From contig NZ_JACIIV010000022.1 of NCBI RefSeq assembly GCF_014205635.1, forward strand, positions 1 to 64,000: DNA of 64,000 bases, read 5' to 3'. Positions 16,380-25,595 of this stretch are shown piece by piece (within the stretch, counting starts at the first letter, position 1; each line of letters opens with the position of its first letter). A program made the translations under genes and the position numbers. The notes beneath the pieces were generated by a model. The model was not told the origin of the DNA. It was given only the letters and a program-made list of their open reading frames with translations, and ran no database searches. This DNA is from Polymorphobacter multimanifer (lineage in GTDB: Bacteria > Pseudomonadota > Alphaproteobacteria > Sphingomonadales > Sphingomonadaceae).

Positions 16380-17535
16380 GCTCGCACCCTACGCCACCCG
16401 CCCCGAACGCGGCCGTCGCCATGACGAGCCCGGCAGTGCCACGCGTGGACCGTTCCAGCGCGACCGGGACCGGATCATCCACAGCACGGCGTTCCGGCGG
16501 TTGCGCTACAAGACGCAGGTGTTCGTGGCGCCCGATGGCGACCATTTCCGAGTGCGGCTGACGCACAGCCTTGAAGTGGCACAGATCGCGCGGACGCTGG
16601 CGCGGGCGCTTAGGCTCGACGAGGATCTGACCGAGGCACTGGCGCTGGCGCATGACCTGGGGCATCCGCCTTTCGGACACAGCGGCGAGGACGCGCTTGA
16701 GGCGGTGATGGCTCCCTGGGGCGGGTTCGACCACAATGCGCAGACAGTCAGAATCGTGACCCGGCTCGAGTGCCGTTACCCCGGCTGGGATGGCCTCAAC
16801 CTGTGCTGGGAAACGCTGGAGGGGCTGGCGAAGCACAATGGCCCGATTTATCTGCCCGGCTGGGCGATGGCGGCGGCGGATGCGGATTGGCCGCTCGATC
16901 TTTCGAGCCATGCCGGGCTGGAAGCGCAAGTGGCGGCGATCGCCGACGACATTGCCTATGACAATCACGATCTCGACGATGGTATCCGCGCCGGGTTGTT
17001 CAGTGTCGACGAGGTGGCCGAGGCGGTTCCGTTCACGGCGGACACGCTGGCGGCGGTGCGGACGCGCTGGCCGGGGGTGGCGGCGCGGCGGCGGCTGGTG
17101 CCCGAAGTGGTGCGCGCGCAGATCGGCCGGATGACCGACGATCTGCTGGAGGAGACACGGCGGCGGCTCACGGATCTGGCGCCGGCAAATGCCTCGGATG
17201 TGCGCGCTGCTGGGCGCACGCTGGTGGGTCTGACGCCGAACATGGCAGCGCAGACACGGGTGTTGAAGGATTTTCTGCGGTCGCGAATGTACCGGCACCC
17301 GCGGGTGGTGGCACTGCGTGATCCGTCGCAGGAAGTGGTGGCCGATGTCTTCCGGGCGCTGCACGCCAACCCCGAAGCACTTCCGCAGGACTGGCAGGCA
17401 GCGATGCCTGCCGATGAGCCGGCACGGGCGCGGCATGTCGGCGATTTCGTGGCGGGGATGACCGACCGTTTCGCCCTGCGCGTCTATGAGCGACTGGTGG
17501 GACCATCGCCGTTGCCCGAGGATGTGTTATTGTAG
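16378..17535 (+). CDS. dgt: deoxyguanosinetriphosphate triphosphohydrolase-like protein
   Basis: The product of about 385 residues is an HD-domain dNTP triphosphohydrolase. It shows the RDRDRIIHSTAFRRLRYKTQ signature, the metal-binding RLTHSLEVAQIARTLAR and ALAHDLGHPPFGHSGE (HD pair), and IADDIAYDNHDLDDG. It hydrolyses dGTP or other dNTPs to nucleoside and triphosphate. I chose the TTG at 16378 because GGAGG lies five bases upstream and the protein then starts LAPYATRPERGR, as relatives do; an upstream ATG-type start would overlap the racemase by 34 bases. The start lies at the edge of a repeated hairpin element. It is followed four bases later by phenylalanine hydroxylase. Confidence 0.93.
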   Translation: MLAPYATRPERGRRHDEPGSATRGPFQRDRDRIIHSTAFRRLRYKTQVFVAPDGDHFRVRLTHSLEVAQIARTLARALRLDEDLTEALALAHDLGHPPFGHSGEDALEAVMAPWGGFDHNAQTVRIVTRLECRYPGWDGLNLCWETLEGLAKHNGPIYLPGWAMAAADADWPLDLSSHAGLEAQVAAIADDIAYDNHDLDDGIRAGLFSVDEVAEAVPFTADTLAAVRTRWPGVAARRRLVPEVVRAQIGRMTDDLLEETRRRLTDLAPANASDVRAAGRTLVGLTPNMAAQTRVLKDFLRSRMYRHPRVVALRDPSQEVVADVFRALHANPEALPQDWQAAMPADEPARARHVGDFVAGMTDRFALRVYERLVGPSPLPEDVLL

Positions 17536-17539
17536 CGCC

Positions 17540-18376
17540 ATGGAAAACTGGATCATCCCGCAAGACTGGGCGCATTTCACCCCGCAAGATCATATTGTGT
17601 GGGACACGCTCTACGCCCGGCAATCGGCGCTTCTGCCCGGCCGTGCGGCAGCGGCCTTCATCGACGGTTTGGAGCGGCTGGAACTGAGCCGCGGCGGCAT
17701 TCCCGAATTCGGCGCCCTTTCGGAGCGGCTGCATGCGCAGACCGGATGGCGGGTGGTGGCGGTGCCTGGGCTGGTGCCCGACGATGTTTTCTTCCGGATG
17801 CTGGCGGCCCGGATATTTCCGGCGGGCAACTTCATCCGCCGGCCCGACCAGCTCGATTATCTCGAAGCGCCCGATGTGTTCCATGATGTGTTCGGCCATG
17901 TGCCGCTGCTGTCGGACCCGGTCTTTGCCGATTACATGCAGGCGTATGGCGAGGGCGGGCTAAGGGCGCTGGAACTCGGTGCGCTGCCCGCATTGGCGCG
18001 GCTCTACTGGTATACGGTGGAGTTCGGTCTGGTCCGCGAGGCCGGTGGCCTGCGCATCTATGGTGCCGGCATCGTCTCTTCGGCAGGCGAAAGCCGGTTC
18101 GCGCTTGAGAGCGAGAGCCCCAACCGGATCGGCTTCGATCTCGAGCGTCTGCTGCGCACACGCTACAAGATCGATGAGTTCCAGGCCGTATATTTCGTCA
18201 TCGAAAGCTTCGAGCAGCTCCTGCGTGCGACGCTCGATACCGACTTTGCGCCGCTCTATGCTCGGGTCGGCACGCTGGCTGAACTTGCGCCGGCCGATGT
18301 GCTGGCGAGTGACCGGCTTTTCACCCGCGGCGCTCAGGCGAGTGCCAGCAAGTCCCTGGCGGAAAGCCCGAGCTGA
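17540..18376 (+). CDS. phhA: phenylalanine 4-monooxygenase
   Basis: The 278-residue protein is a bacterial aromatic amino acid hydroxylase that converts phenylalanine to tyrosine with tetrahydropterin and O2. Iron ligands are visible as H115 and H120 in FHDVFGHVPLL and E161 in YTVEFGL, with the same 46-residue spacing as in the Chromobacterium enzyme. The N-terminus ENWIIPQDWAHFTPQDHIVW is typical of the alphaproteobacterial branch. The ATG at 17540 follows the dGTPase stop by four bases. No pterin dehydratase (phhB) is adjacent. The 3' end overlaps the convergent GntR gene by 43 bases. Confidence 0.97.
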   Translation: MENWIIPQDWAHFTPQDHIVWDTLYARQSALLPGRAAAAFIDGLERLELSRGGIPEFGALSERLHAQTGWRVVAVPGLVPDDVFFRMLAARIFPAGNFIRRPDQLDYLEAPDVFHDVFGHVPLLSDPVFADYMQAYGEGGLRALELGALPALARLYWYTVEFGLVREAGGLRIYGAGIVSSAGESRFALESESPNRIGFDLERLLRTRYKIDEFQAVYFVIESFEQLLRATLDTDFAPLYARVGTLAELAPADVLASDRLFTRGAQASASKSLAESPS

Positions 18377-18669
18377 TCGATCCGCGCCTGCACCCGCGGC
18401 CATTCCTGCTGCAGGAAGTGCTCGCGTTCGCTGGCGAGAAGCTTGTCGGCCGCACCTGCGGCGGCAAACAGGCCGACCCCCTTTTTGGCGACGACAAGCC
18501 CGGCGGACTGAAGCTCCTGATAGGCCTTGGCGACGGTGAGCGGATTGACCTTGGCGCTGGCCGCCAACGCGCGCACCGATGGCAGCAGCGCGCCGTCGCC
18601 GTCGGCAAGAATCCGGCCGACGATCCGGTCCCTTATCTGGAGATAGATGGGTTTGTCACCGGTCAGCAT
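18334..18669 (-). CDS. GntR family transcriptional regulator, short YtrA type
   Basis: The 111-residue protein has an N-terminal winged helix (IYLQIRDRIVGRILADG, LLPSVRALAASAKVNPLT, YQELQSAGLVVAKKG) and only a short helical tail, the layout of YtrA-subfamily GntR regulators. Those normally control a linked ABC transporter operon. Here an ABC ATPase gene starts 92 bases away on the opposite strand, which fits a regulator-target pair sharing the intergenic region. The start is the ATG of MLTGDKP; an in-frame extension of 18 codons lacks the fold. It overlaps the tail of phhA by 43 bases. Confidence 0.9.
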   Translation of the reverse strand: MLTGDKPIYLQIRDRIVGRILADGDGALLPSVRALAASAKVNPLTVAKAYQELQSAGLVVAKKGVGLFAAAGAADKLLASEREHFLQQEWPRVQARIDQLGLSARDLLALA

Positions 18670-18761
18670 CGCTGTTGTATCCGCCTCCCACACTCGTCCG
18701 TCAACTCTGCAATGTCGCCGCATGGCTTGTGCGCTTCATGCAGCAGCGTTAACCGACGAGG

Positions 18762-19679
18762 ATGAGCGAAGCGGCGATCGAGATCAGCGGGCTGGAAAAG
18801 ACCTATGCCGGCGGCAAGGTGGCGCTGCATGGCATCGACCTGACTATTCCGCGCGGCAGCATCTTCGGGCTGCTCGGGCCGAACGGTGCCGGCAAATCGA
18901 CGACGATCAACATCCTGGCCGGGCTGGTGAACAAGACCGGGGGCAAGGCGCGCATCTGGGGCTTCGACATCGATGAGCACGGTCGCAATGCCAAGCGGTC
19001 GATCGGGGTGGTGCCGCAGGAGATCATCTTCGACGCCTTCTTCACGCCTTTCGAGACGCTCGAACTGCAGGCCGGCCTGTTCGGCATCGCCAAGGCACAG
19101 CGGCGCACAATGGAGCTGCTTCGCGCGGTGCGGCTGGAGGACAAGGCGCACGCTTATTCGCGCACGCTTTCCGGCGGCATGAAGCGGCGGCTGCTGGTGG
19201 CCAAGGCGCTGGTGCACAATCCGCCAGTGCTGGTGCTCGATGAGCCGACGGCCGGGGTTGATATCGAGCTGCGTGCGCTGCTGTGGGAGTATGTTCGCGA
19301 GTTGAACGCCGGCGGCACCACGGTGGTGCTGACCACCCATTATCTCGAAGAGGCCGAGGCGTTGTGTGATCGCATCGCCATCATCAACCATGGCCGGGTG
19401 GTCGCCAATGCCGACACACGGTCGTTGCTGGCCGATGCCGGGGACAAGGTGCTTGTCGTCACACTGGCAGACGAGCTTGCGGCCGTGCCGGTGGGGGTGC
19501 CGTGCAAGGCCGCGATCGACAGCAGTGGGCGCGTTCTCACCCTCACCTACGACAAGCGCAGCCAGAACGCCGGGCAGATACTGGCGCACATCACCGCCGC
19601 CGGTCTGCAGGTGGTCGATGTGTCGACGCAGGATGCCGACCTCGAGGATGTATTCCTCAAGCTGACAGCGAGTGCCTGA
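18762..19679 (+). CDS. ABC transporter ATP-binding protein
   Basis: The 305-residue protein is an ABC ATPase of the drug/polysaccharide exporter (DRA/CcmA-like) class. The Walker A is GPNGAGKS at 39-46, the Q-loop lies in GVVPQEIIFD, the signature is LSGGMKRR and Walker B is VLVLDEPTAGVD, followed by the H-loop LTTHYLEEAEALCDR. A C-terminal domain of about 80 residues follows. No permease gene is adjacent: nadB begins three bases after its stop. The transported substrate is unknown, and the partner must be encoded elsewhere unless the protein has another role. The divergent GntR gene is its likely regulator. Confidence 0.93.
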   Translation: MSEAAIEISGLEKTYAGGKVALHGIDLTIPRGSIFGLLGPNGAGKSTTINILAGLVNKTGGKARIWGFDIDEHGRNAKRSIGVVPQEIIFDAFFTPFETLELQAGLFGIAKAQRRTMELLRAVRLEDKAHAYSRTLSGGMKRRLLVAKALVHNPPVLVLDEPTAGVDIELRALLWEYVRELNAGGTTVVLTTHYLEEAEALCDRIAIINHGRVVANADTRSLLADAGDKVLVVTLADELAAVPVGVPCKAAIDSSGRVLTLTYDKRSQNAGQILAHITAAGLQVVDVSTQDADLEDVFLKLTASA

Positions 19680-19682
19680 GAC

Positions 19683-21308
19683 ATGACCCGCCGGGCGCCG
19701 CATGATCCCCATGCCCATGATGTCATCGTCATCGGTTCGGGTGCGGCCGGGCTGACGGCGGCGCTTAACCTGGCGCAGCACTTGAAGGTAGCGGTGCTGG
19801 CCAAGGGCGATCTCGATGCCGGCAGCACGGCATGGGCGCAGGGCGGCATTGCCGCGGTGCTCGAAGCCGGGGACACGTATGAAAGCCATATCGAGGATAC
19901 GATGGTGGCCGGCGCCGGGCTCAACCACCGTGCCACGGTGGAATATGTGGTGGAGAAGGCGGCCGCCGCCATCGATCGGCTGGCGGACCTTGGCGTGCCC
20001 TTCAACGAAGGCGGCGATGGCACCAACCGCTGGCACCTGACCCGCGAGGGCGGGCACAGCCACCGGCGGATCGTGCATGTCGATGATGCCACCGGCTGGG
20101 CAGTGCAGCAGGCGCTGCACCATGCAGCGGCCCATCACCCCAACATCACGCTGGTGCCGGGCATGGTGGCACTCGACCTGATCACCGAGCGGCATGTCGA
20201 GGGGGAGCGCTTCGCCGCGCGCCGCTGCCACGGCGTTTATGCCTTCGACACCGAAGCCCGGCAGGTGCGGCGCTTTGTTGCGCGTGCGGTGGTGATGGCG
20301 ACGGGGGGGGCAAGCCGGGTCTACCAGTACAGCACCAACCCCGATGGCTCGACGGGCGATGGCATCGCCATGGCTTGGCGCGCCGGTTGCCGGGTTTCGA
20401 ACATGGAATTCAACCAGTTCCACCCGACGTGCCTTTACCATCCGCAGGTCAAGAACTTCCTGGTGTCCGAAGCATTGCGCGGCGAGGGCGGCCGGCTGAT
20501 GCTTCCGAGCGGCGAGCGCTTCATGGAGCGGCATGACAAGCGGCTCGAGCTCGCACCCCGCGATGTGGTGGCGCGTGCCATCGATGCCGAGATGAAACGG
20601 CTGGGGCTGAGCCATGTGCTTCTCGACATGAGCCACCTCGATCCGGATTTCGTGCGCGGCCATTTTCCGATGATTCATGGTCGGCTGCTCGACCTGGGAA
20701 TCGATTGCACCATCCAGCCGATCCCGGTGGTGCCGGCGGCGCATTACAGTTGTGGCGGCGTGCTCGTCGATCTTGCGGGGCGCACCGACCTGCCGGGGCT
20801 TTGGGCCGCTGGTGAGGTGACGCAATCGGGGTTGCACGGCGCCAACCGGTTGGCGTCTAACTCGTTGCTCGAATGCCTGGTGTTCGGCCAGGCGGCCGCG
20901 GACGACATCATTGCCGGCTGGCAAGACCGTGCGCCGCAGCCGGAGATCAGGCCTTGGGATGAGAGCCGGGTTACCTCGTCGGACGAGGAAGTGGTGGTGG
21001 CGCACAACTGGGCCGAGCTTCGGCGCTTCATGTGGGATTATGTCGGCATCGTGCGCACCGACAAGCGGCTCGAGCGGGCCAGCCACCGGGTAAAGCTGCT
21101 TCGCAAGGAAGTGCAGGATTATTATGGACATTTCCGGGTGACGCCCGACCTTATCGAGCTGCGCAACCTGGTGACGGTGGCGGATCTCATCGTCCGCTCG
21201 GCGCGGCAGCGGCGGGAAAGCCGCGGGCTGCACTTCACCACTGATTATCCGGCAACGCTGAACGAAGCGCGGGATACAGTGCTCGACCCGGTGCTGGTGC
21301 GCAGCTGA
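19683..21308 (+). CDS. nadB: L-aspartate oxidase
   Basis: NadB oxidises L-aspartate to iminoaspartate, the first step of de novo NAD synthesis. The 541-residue flavoprotein has the FAD-binding [15 protein letters not shown], the ASTAWAQGGIAAV-like STAWAQGGIAAVLE, the catalytic NRWHLTREGGHSHRRIVHV region, the HPTCLYHP segment and PVVPAAHYSCGGV. The ALRGEGGRLM and C-terminal helical domain are typical. Length fits the family. nadA and nadC are not in the window, so the pathway genes are split. It lies in a compact run with the ABC ATPase upstream (3-base gap) and the AsmA-like gene downstream (8-base gap). Confidence 0.97.
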   Translation: MTRRAPHDPHAHDVIVIGSGAAGLTAALNLAQHLKVAVLAKGDLDAGSTAWAQGGIAAVLEAGDTYESHIEDTMVAGAGLNHRATVEYVVEKAAAAIDRLADLGVPFNEGGDGTNRWHLTREGGHSHRRIVHVDDATGWAVQQALHHAAAHHPNITLVPGMVALDLITERHVEGERFAARRCHGVYAFDTEARQVRRFVARAVVMATGGASRVYQYSTNPDGSTGDGIAMAWRAGCRVSNMEFNQFHPTCLYHPQVKNFLVSEALRGEGGRLMLPSGERFMERHDKRLELAPRDVVARAIDAEMKRLGLSHVLLDMSHLDPDFVRGHFPMIHGRLLDLGIDCTIQPIPVVPAAHYSCGGVLVDLAGRTDLPGLWAAGEVTQSGLHGANRLASNSLLECLVFGQAAADDIIAGWQDRAPQPEIRPWDESRVTSSDEEVVVAHNWAELRRFMWDYVGIVRTDKRLERASHRVKLLRKEVQDYYGHFRVTPDLIELRNLVTVADLIVRSARQRRESRGLHFTTDYPATLNEARDTVLDPVLVRS

Positions 21309-21316
21309 GGCCGGGG

Positions 21317-23170
21317 ATGACCCGCCGGCTTGCCATCCGCATCCTGGCCGGGTTCGGCGGCGTGGCGCTGCTGCTGCTTGTCATTCTGGCAGCGTTTCCC
21401 TGGGATCGATTGCGCGGTCCATTGGAACGGCAGCTGTCCGAAGATTTTGCGCGGCCGGTTCGTATCGGCAGCATGGAGCGGGTGGACAGCTTCTCCCTTT
21501 CGCCGAGGTTGCTGGTGCGGGATGTTCGCGTACCGCAGGCGGATTGGGCCGGCCCGGGCGATCTCGCCCGCATTCGCGAGCTCGAGATCGGATTTCGGTT
21601 GCTGCCGATGCTTCTTGGTCGCTTGCAGGCCACGAGTGTGAGCATAGCCGGGGCCCGGCTCGACTTTGTCCGCGATGCCGAGGGGCGCGAGAGCTGGTCG
21701 ACTGGCGAGGGTGGCGATGGCACCGACCTGTCGTTCATCGAGCGGCTGGAAGTTTCCGACTCCTTGATCCGCTACCGCGACGCCAAGCAGGACCGGGCAT
21801 TCACGGCCACATTGACCGCAACCAGCGAGCGCGGGATCGACCTTGCCGGCAGCGGCACTATCCGCGGTGCCCCCGTCCGGATCGTGGCGCATGGTGATCC
21901 GCTGCCGATGGGTGGCGCTGTCGCTCCCTGGCCGTTCCACGCCGAGATCGAGGGCGAGGCGATCGACATGCGGCTGGTCGGCACCATGGACCGACCGCTC
22001 GATGTCGACCATTTCTCCGCCACCATGACGGGCCGCGGGGACGACCTGAAGCGGCTCGACGCGATCATCGAGGCCGGGCTGCCCGGCACCCAGGAGGTCA
22101 GGATGAAAGCCGATGTGCGACGTGACTTTCCGGACTGGACGATCATGGGGCTGGTCGGCAGCATCGGGAGATCGGAACTGGCCGGCGAGGCGGTGATCCG
22201 CAAGCGGGGCGAGCGCTCGATCATCGAGGGGCGGATCGAGGCGGCGCAGCTCGATTTCGATGACCTGGCGTCGGATGAGGGACTGCGGCGGGCAGCGGAA
22301 AAGCGCGAGCGCGTCGGCCCGCGGTTGATCCCCGACACTGCCATAGACCTCAAACGGTTGGCGCGAACCGACATCATGCTGGATTTCTCGGTGAAGCGCC
22401 TGCTTTGGCCCGGGCCGTCGCCGCTGCAGACGATGCAGGGGCGGTTCGTGCTCGACCGCAGCCGAATCGTGGTGAAGCCGCTGACGATCGGGCTTGCGGA
22501 GGGTCGCATGAACGGTGAAGCGGTGATCGACCAGCGGGGGCCAAGTGGGCTGGCGCCGGAGCCGATGCTCACGCTTGCCATCGATCTCGATCGTGCCAGC
22601 CTTTTCGAGTTCGCGCCCGATGCGGGGGTGGATGGCCGGTTGGCGGCGCGGCTTCGTCTCGCCGGGCCGGGCGGGACGGTGCGCGAGGCCATTGGCCGCT
22701 CGACGGGGACGGTGACCATCTTCGCCCGGGATGGCGAGCTGCCCGACCGGACGGCGTCGTTGCTCGGGCAGGACATCGGACGTGGGATCACCGGAAGCAG
22801 GGAGAAGCAGGCAGTGCTCAACTGCATGATTTTGCACATGGATGTGACCGATGGCGACGGGAGGATGCGCCCGATGGTGATCGACACCTCGCGGGCGGTC
22901 AGCCGCTTCAGCGGACGTGTGGGCCTTGCGGATGAGCGGCTTGGCCTGACGATGATGGGGGCGCCCAAGCAGAACAGCGTGCTTCGGCTCGATGCGCCGG
23001 TCCGCATATCCGGAACGATCAAGGATCCGGATGTGCAGCTTCCCGAGAAAGCACGGTCGGCGGGCAATGTGCTGCGGATGCTCGGCAGGGCGATCACCGG
23101 GGACCAGGCGCCGCTGGCCACCTCGATCGATTGCGCGAACGAGATGGCCAGTCGGGGCTTCGATTTCTAG
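21317..23170 (+). CDS. AsmA family protein
   Basis: The 617-residue protein has one N-terminal membrane segment (ILAGFGGVALLLLVILAAF). A large periplasmic region of the AsmA type follows, with the opening RPVRIGSMERVDSF...RLLVRDVRVPQ and the C-terminal AsmA-like half (RFVLDRSRIVVKPLTIGLAEG, GTVTIFARDGELPD, FSGRVGLADERLGL). AsmA-like proteins are inner-membrane-anchored, bridge-like proteins implicated in lipid transport to the outer membrane. It follows nadB by eight bases but has no functional tie to it. Its stop region overlaps the convergent PEP-CTERM gene by four bases. Confidence 0.9.
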   Translation: MTRRLAIRILAGFGGVALLLLVILAAFPWDRLRGPLERQLSEDFARPVRIGSMERVDSFSLSPRLLVRDVRVPQADWAGPGDLARIRELEIGFRLLPMLLGRLQATSVSIAGARLDFVRDAEGRESWSTGEGGDGTDLSFIERLEVSDSLIRYRDAKQDRAFTATLTATSERGIDLAGSGTIRGAPVRIVAHGDPLPMGGAVAPWPFHAEIEGEAIDMRLVGTMDRPLDVDHFSATMTGRGDDLKRLDAIIEAGLPGTQEVRMKADVRRDFPDWTIMGLVGSIGRSELAGEAVIRKRGERSIIEGRIEAAQLDFDDLASDEGLRRAAEKRERVGPRLIPDTAIDLKRLARTDIMLDFSVKRLLWPGPSPLQTMQGRFVLDRSRIVVKPLTIGLAEGRMNGEAVIDQRGPSGLAPEPMLTLAIDLDRASLFEFAPDAGVDGRLAARLRLAGPGGTVREAIGRSTGTVTIFARDGELPDRTASLLGQDIGRGITGSREKQAVLNCMILHMDVTDGDGRMRPMVIDTSRAVSRFSGRVGLADERLGLTMMGAPKQNSVLRLDAPVRISGTIKDPDVQLPEKARSAGNVLRMLGRAITGDQAPLATSIDCANEMASRGFDF

Positions 23171-24090
23171 GAGCGGACAGCGACCATCGTCGGGCGGCGG
23201 CGGCGCATCGCGGCCCCCACCAGGCCGAAACCGCCGATCAGCATGGCCCAACTGGCGGGCTCGGGCACGGCGCCGGCGGTGATGCCGGTAAGGCCGGTTA
23301 TGCCGACATTGCCGATGAAGCTGCCGGTGCCGGTCGTCTGGCTCACCTGGTAAAAGCCGTCGTTGACCGAGAAGAAGCCGTTGCCGCTCACCCCCGAGAT
23401 GTCGAAGGCGACCCGGTCCTGCACCCCGAAGCTGACGCCGAGCGGGCCGAAGGCTTCGCCGGCGAGATTGGTATTGGTGTAAGTGCCGGCATTGGCGTTG
23501 GTCGAGCGCACCAGGCCGCCGCTGAAGGCGTCGAGGCCGTAGAGCGTGGTGGTCGTGGCGCCGACGACGTTGTTGGTATAGGCGGCGGCGACGAGATCGA
23601 AGGCGGAACTGCCGTTGAGGGTGAGCGCGCCATCCACGATCGTGCCGGCCGGCGGGCCGACGAGGGTCGGATCATTGGGGTTGATGCGCAGGTTCTGGTT
23701 GGCGTCGCTGACGAAGCGCAGCCGATCGACGGTCGGGTTGAAATCGGTTCCGAAGTTGGTGCCCGAAAGCGGCACGGTGAGGGTGCCGACCGAAGTTGCG
23801 GTGTAGTTGCCGCCGCTTGGATCACGAGTGATGGCGTAGAGGCTGCCGCTGGTGCCAACGCTGTAGAGGGTGCGGTTGGTTGCGCGCAGATCCAGGCCGG
23901 TCAGCCTGTCACCATCGGTAACGCCGGAAATCGAGCCGGACGAGAGAATGGTGTCGGGCGCTGCAGAATTGAAGGTGACGATGTTGTTGTCGGTCGTCAG
24001 GCCGAAAAAGCGTTCTGCCTGGGCCTGTGATGTCGCGAAGGTCGCCGCGAGCACAAAAGCTCCCATTTTCAAGTGATTACGCATGTCCAT
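23167..24090 (-). CDS. DUF4394 protein with PEPxxWA-CTERM sorting signal
   Basis: The 307-residue protein has a signal peptide (GAFVLAATFATSQAQA). A DUF4394-like repetitive beta domain follows, with ERFFGLTTDNNIVTFNS, GLDLRATNRTLYSVG and FNPTVDRLRFVSDANQNLR. The C-terminal sorting signal is VPEPASWAMLIGGFGLVG followed by AMRRRR. This PEPxxWAM variant is typical of sphingomonads. The protein should be exported, processed by an exosortase (not in the window) and displayed or released with exopolysaccharide. Small, polar residues dominate. Upstream, 83 bases separate it from the leuC stop; the two need not be co-transcribed. Confidence 0.92.
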   Translation of the reverse strand: MDMRNHLKMGAFVLAATFATSQAQAERFFGLTTDNNIVTFNSAAPDTILSSGSISGVTDGDRLTGLDLRATNRTLYSVGTSGSLYAITRDPSGGNYTATSVGTLTVPLSGTNFGTDFNPTVDRLRFVSDANQNLRINPNDPTLVGPPAGTIVDGALTLNGSSAFDLVAAAYTNNVVGATTTTLYGLDAFSGGLVRSTNANAGTYTNTNLAGEAFGPLGVSFGVQDRVAFDISGVSGNGFFSVNDGFYQVSQTTGTGSFIGNVGITGLTGITAGAVPEPASWAMLIGGFGLVGAAMRRRRPTMVAVRS

Positions 24091-24173
24091 CTCCCATTAT
24101 GGTTAACATGCCCCCACTCAGGAACGGTTCAGAGACCAATAGGGATGCACCCCTCCTGAAATTAATCAGGTAT

Positions 24174-25595
24174 TTACCGCACAGCTCCCAGTTCGCGCAC
24201 ATCGGTGAGCCGGCCGGTGATGGCAGCTGCGGCGGCCATGGCAGGGGAGACGAGATGGGTGCGGGCGCCCACACCCTGGCGTCCGACGAAATTGCGGTTG
24301 CTGGTGGAGGCGCAGCGCTCGCCGGCTGGAACCTGGTCGGGGTTCATGCCGAGGCACATCGAGCAGCCGGGCTCGCGCCATTCGAAGCCGGCTTCGATGA
24401 AAACCCGGTCGAGCCCCTCGGCCTCGGCCTGGCGCTTGACCAGCCCCGAGCCGGGCACCACCAGCGCCTGGCGGACGCCTGCGGCGACCTTGCGGCCGCG
24501 CGCCACTTCGGCCGCCACGCGCAGATCCTCGATGCGGCTGTTGGTGCAGCTGCCGATGAAGATGTTCTCCACCGCGACATCTTCCATGCGGGTGCCGGCG
24601 GTGAGCCCCATGTAATCGAGCGCCTTCGCGGCGGCGGCGCGCTTGCCGGGGTCGGCGAAGCTGTCGGGGGCGGGAACGCTGCCGGTGATCGGCACCACAT
24701 CCTCGGGGCTGGTGCCCCAGGTGACGAGCGGGGCGATGGCGCTGCCGTCGATCTCTATGACGCGGTCGTAGGTGGCGCCTTCGTCGGTGCGCAGCGTCTG
24801 CCAATAGGCGATGGCGGCTTCGAGTTCCGCTCCTTCGGGAGCGCGGGGGCGGCCGCGGACATAGTCGAAGGTCTTGGCGTCGGGTGCCACCAGCCCGGCG
24901 CGGGCACCGGCTTCGATCGCCATGTTGCAGACGGTCATCCTGCCTTCCATGCTCAGGGCTTCGATGACGGGACCCGTGTATTCAAGAACATAGCCGGTGC
25001 CGCCGCCGGTGCCGAGCGCGCCGATGACGGCCATCGCCACATCCTTGGCGGAGATGGAGAAGCCCAGCGTGCCGGTGACGCGGACTTCCATCGCTTTCGA
25101 GCGGCGCAGGAGCAGCGTTTGCGTGGCGAAGACATGCTCGACTTCGGAGGTGCCGATGCCGAAGGCGAGGGCTCCGAAGGCGCCGTGCGTGGCGGTATGG
25201 CTGTCGCCGCAGACGATCGTCAGGCCGGGCAGGGTGAAACCCTGCTCGGGGCCGATGACATGGACGATGCCCTGTTCGGGGGCATTGATGCCGATGAGTT
25301 CGACGCCGAAATCGGCGCAGTTGGTGGTGAGGGCATCGAGCTGGGCGCGCGACATCGGATCGAGGATCGGCTCGGCGCGACTGGTTGTGGGGACATTGTG
25401 ATCGGGCACCGCGAGGGTGAGATCGGGACGCCGCAGGCGCCGGCCGGCCATGCGCAAGCCCTCGAAGGCCTGGGGGGTGGTGACCTCGTGGATGAGGTGG
25501 CGATCGATGTAGATCAGCGCGGTGCCATCATCGAGGGTGGCGACGACATGATCGTCCCAGATTTTTGCGTAGAGGGTGCGGGGGGCGGTGCTCAT
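24174..25595 (-). CDS. leuC: 3-isopropylmalate dehydratase large subunit
   Basis: LeuC with LeuD isomerises 2- to 3-isopropylmalate in leucine synthesis. The 473-residue aconitase-family protein shows [19 protein letters not shown], the [16 protein letters not shown] block, the 4Fe-4S ligands in [13 protein letters not shown] and in GCSMCLGMN, and [13 protein letters not shown]. Length is normal. The small subunit gene leuD, commonly directly downstream, is absent: the next gene on that strand encodes a PEP-CTERM protein. The large subunit is inactive without LeuD, so leuD should be elsewhere in the genome. The 369 bases upstream hold the likely promoter region. Confidence 0.97.
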   Translation of the reverse strand: MSTAPRTLYAKIWDDHVVATLDDGTALIYIDRHLIHEVTTPQAFEGLRMAGRRLRRPDLTLAVPDHNVPTTSRAEPILDPMSRAQLDALTTNCADFGVELIGINAPEQGIVHVIGPEQGFTLPGLTIVCGDSHTATHGAFGALAFGIGTSEVEHVFATQTLLLRRSKAMEVRVTGTLGFSISAKDVAMAVIGALGTGGGTGYVLEYTGPVIEALSMEGRMTVCNMAIEAGARAGLVAPDAKTFDYVRGRPRAPEGAELEAAIAYWQTLRTDEGATYDRVIEIDGSAIAPLVTWGTSPEDVVPITGSVPAPDSFADPGKRAAAAKALDYMGLTAGTRMEDVAVENIFIGSCTNSRIEDLRVAAEVARGRKVAAGVRQALVVPGSGLVKRQAEAEGLDRVFIEAGFEWREPGCSMCLGMNPDQVPAGERCASTSNRNFVGRQGVGARTHLVSPAMAAAAAITGRLTDVRELGAVR

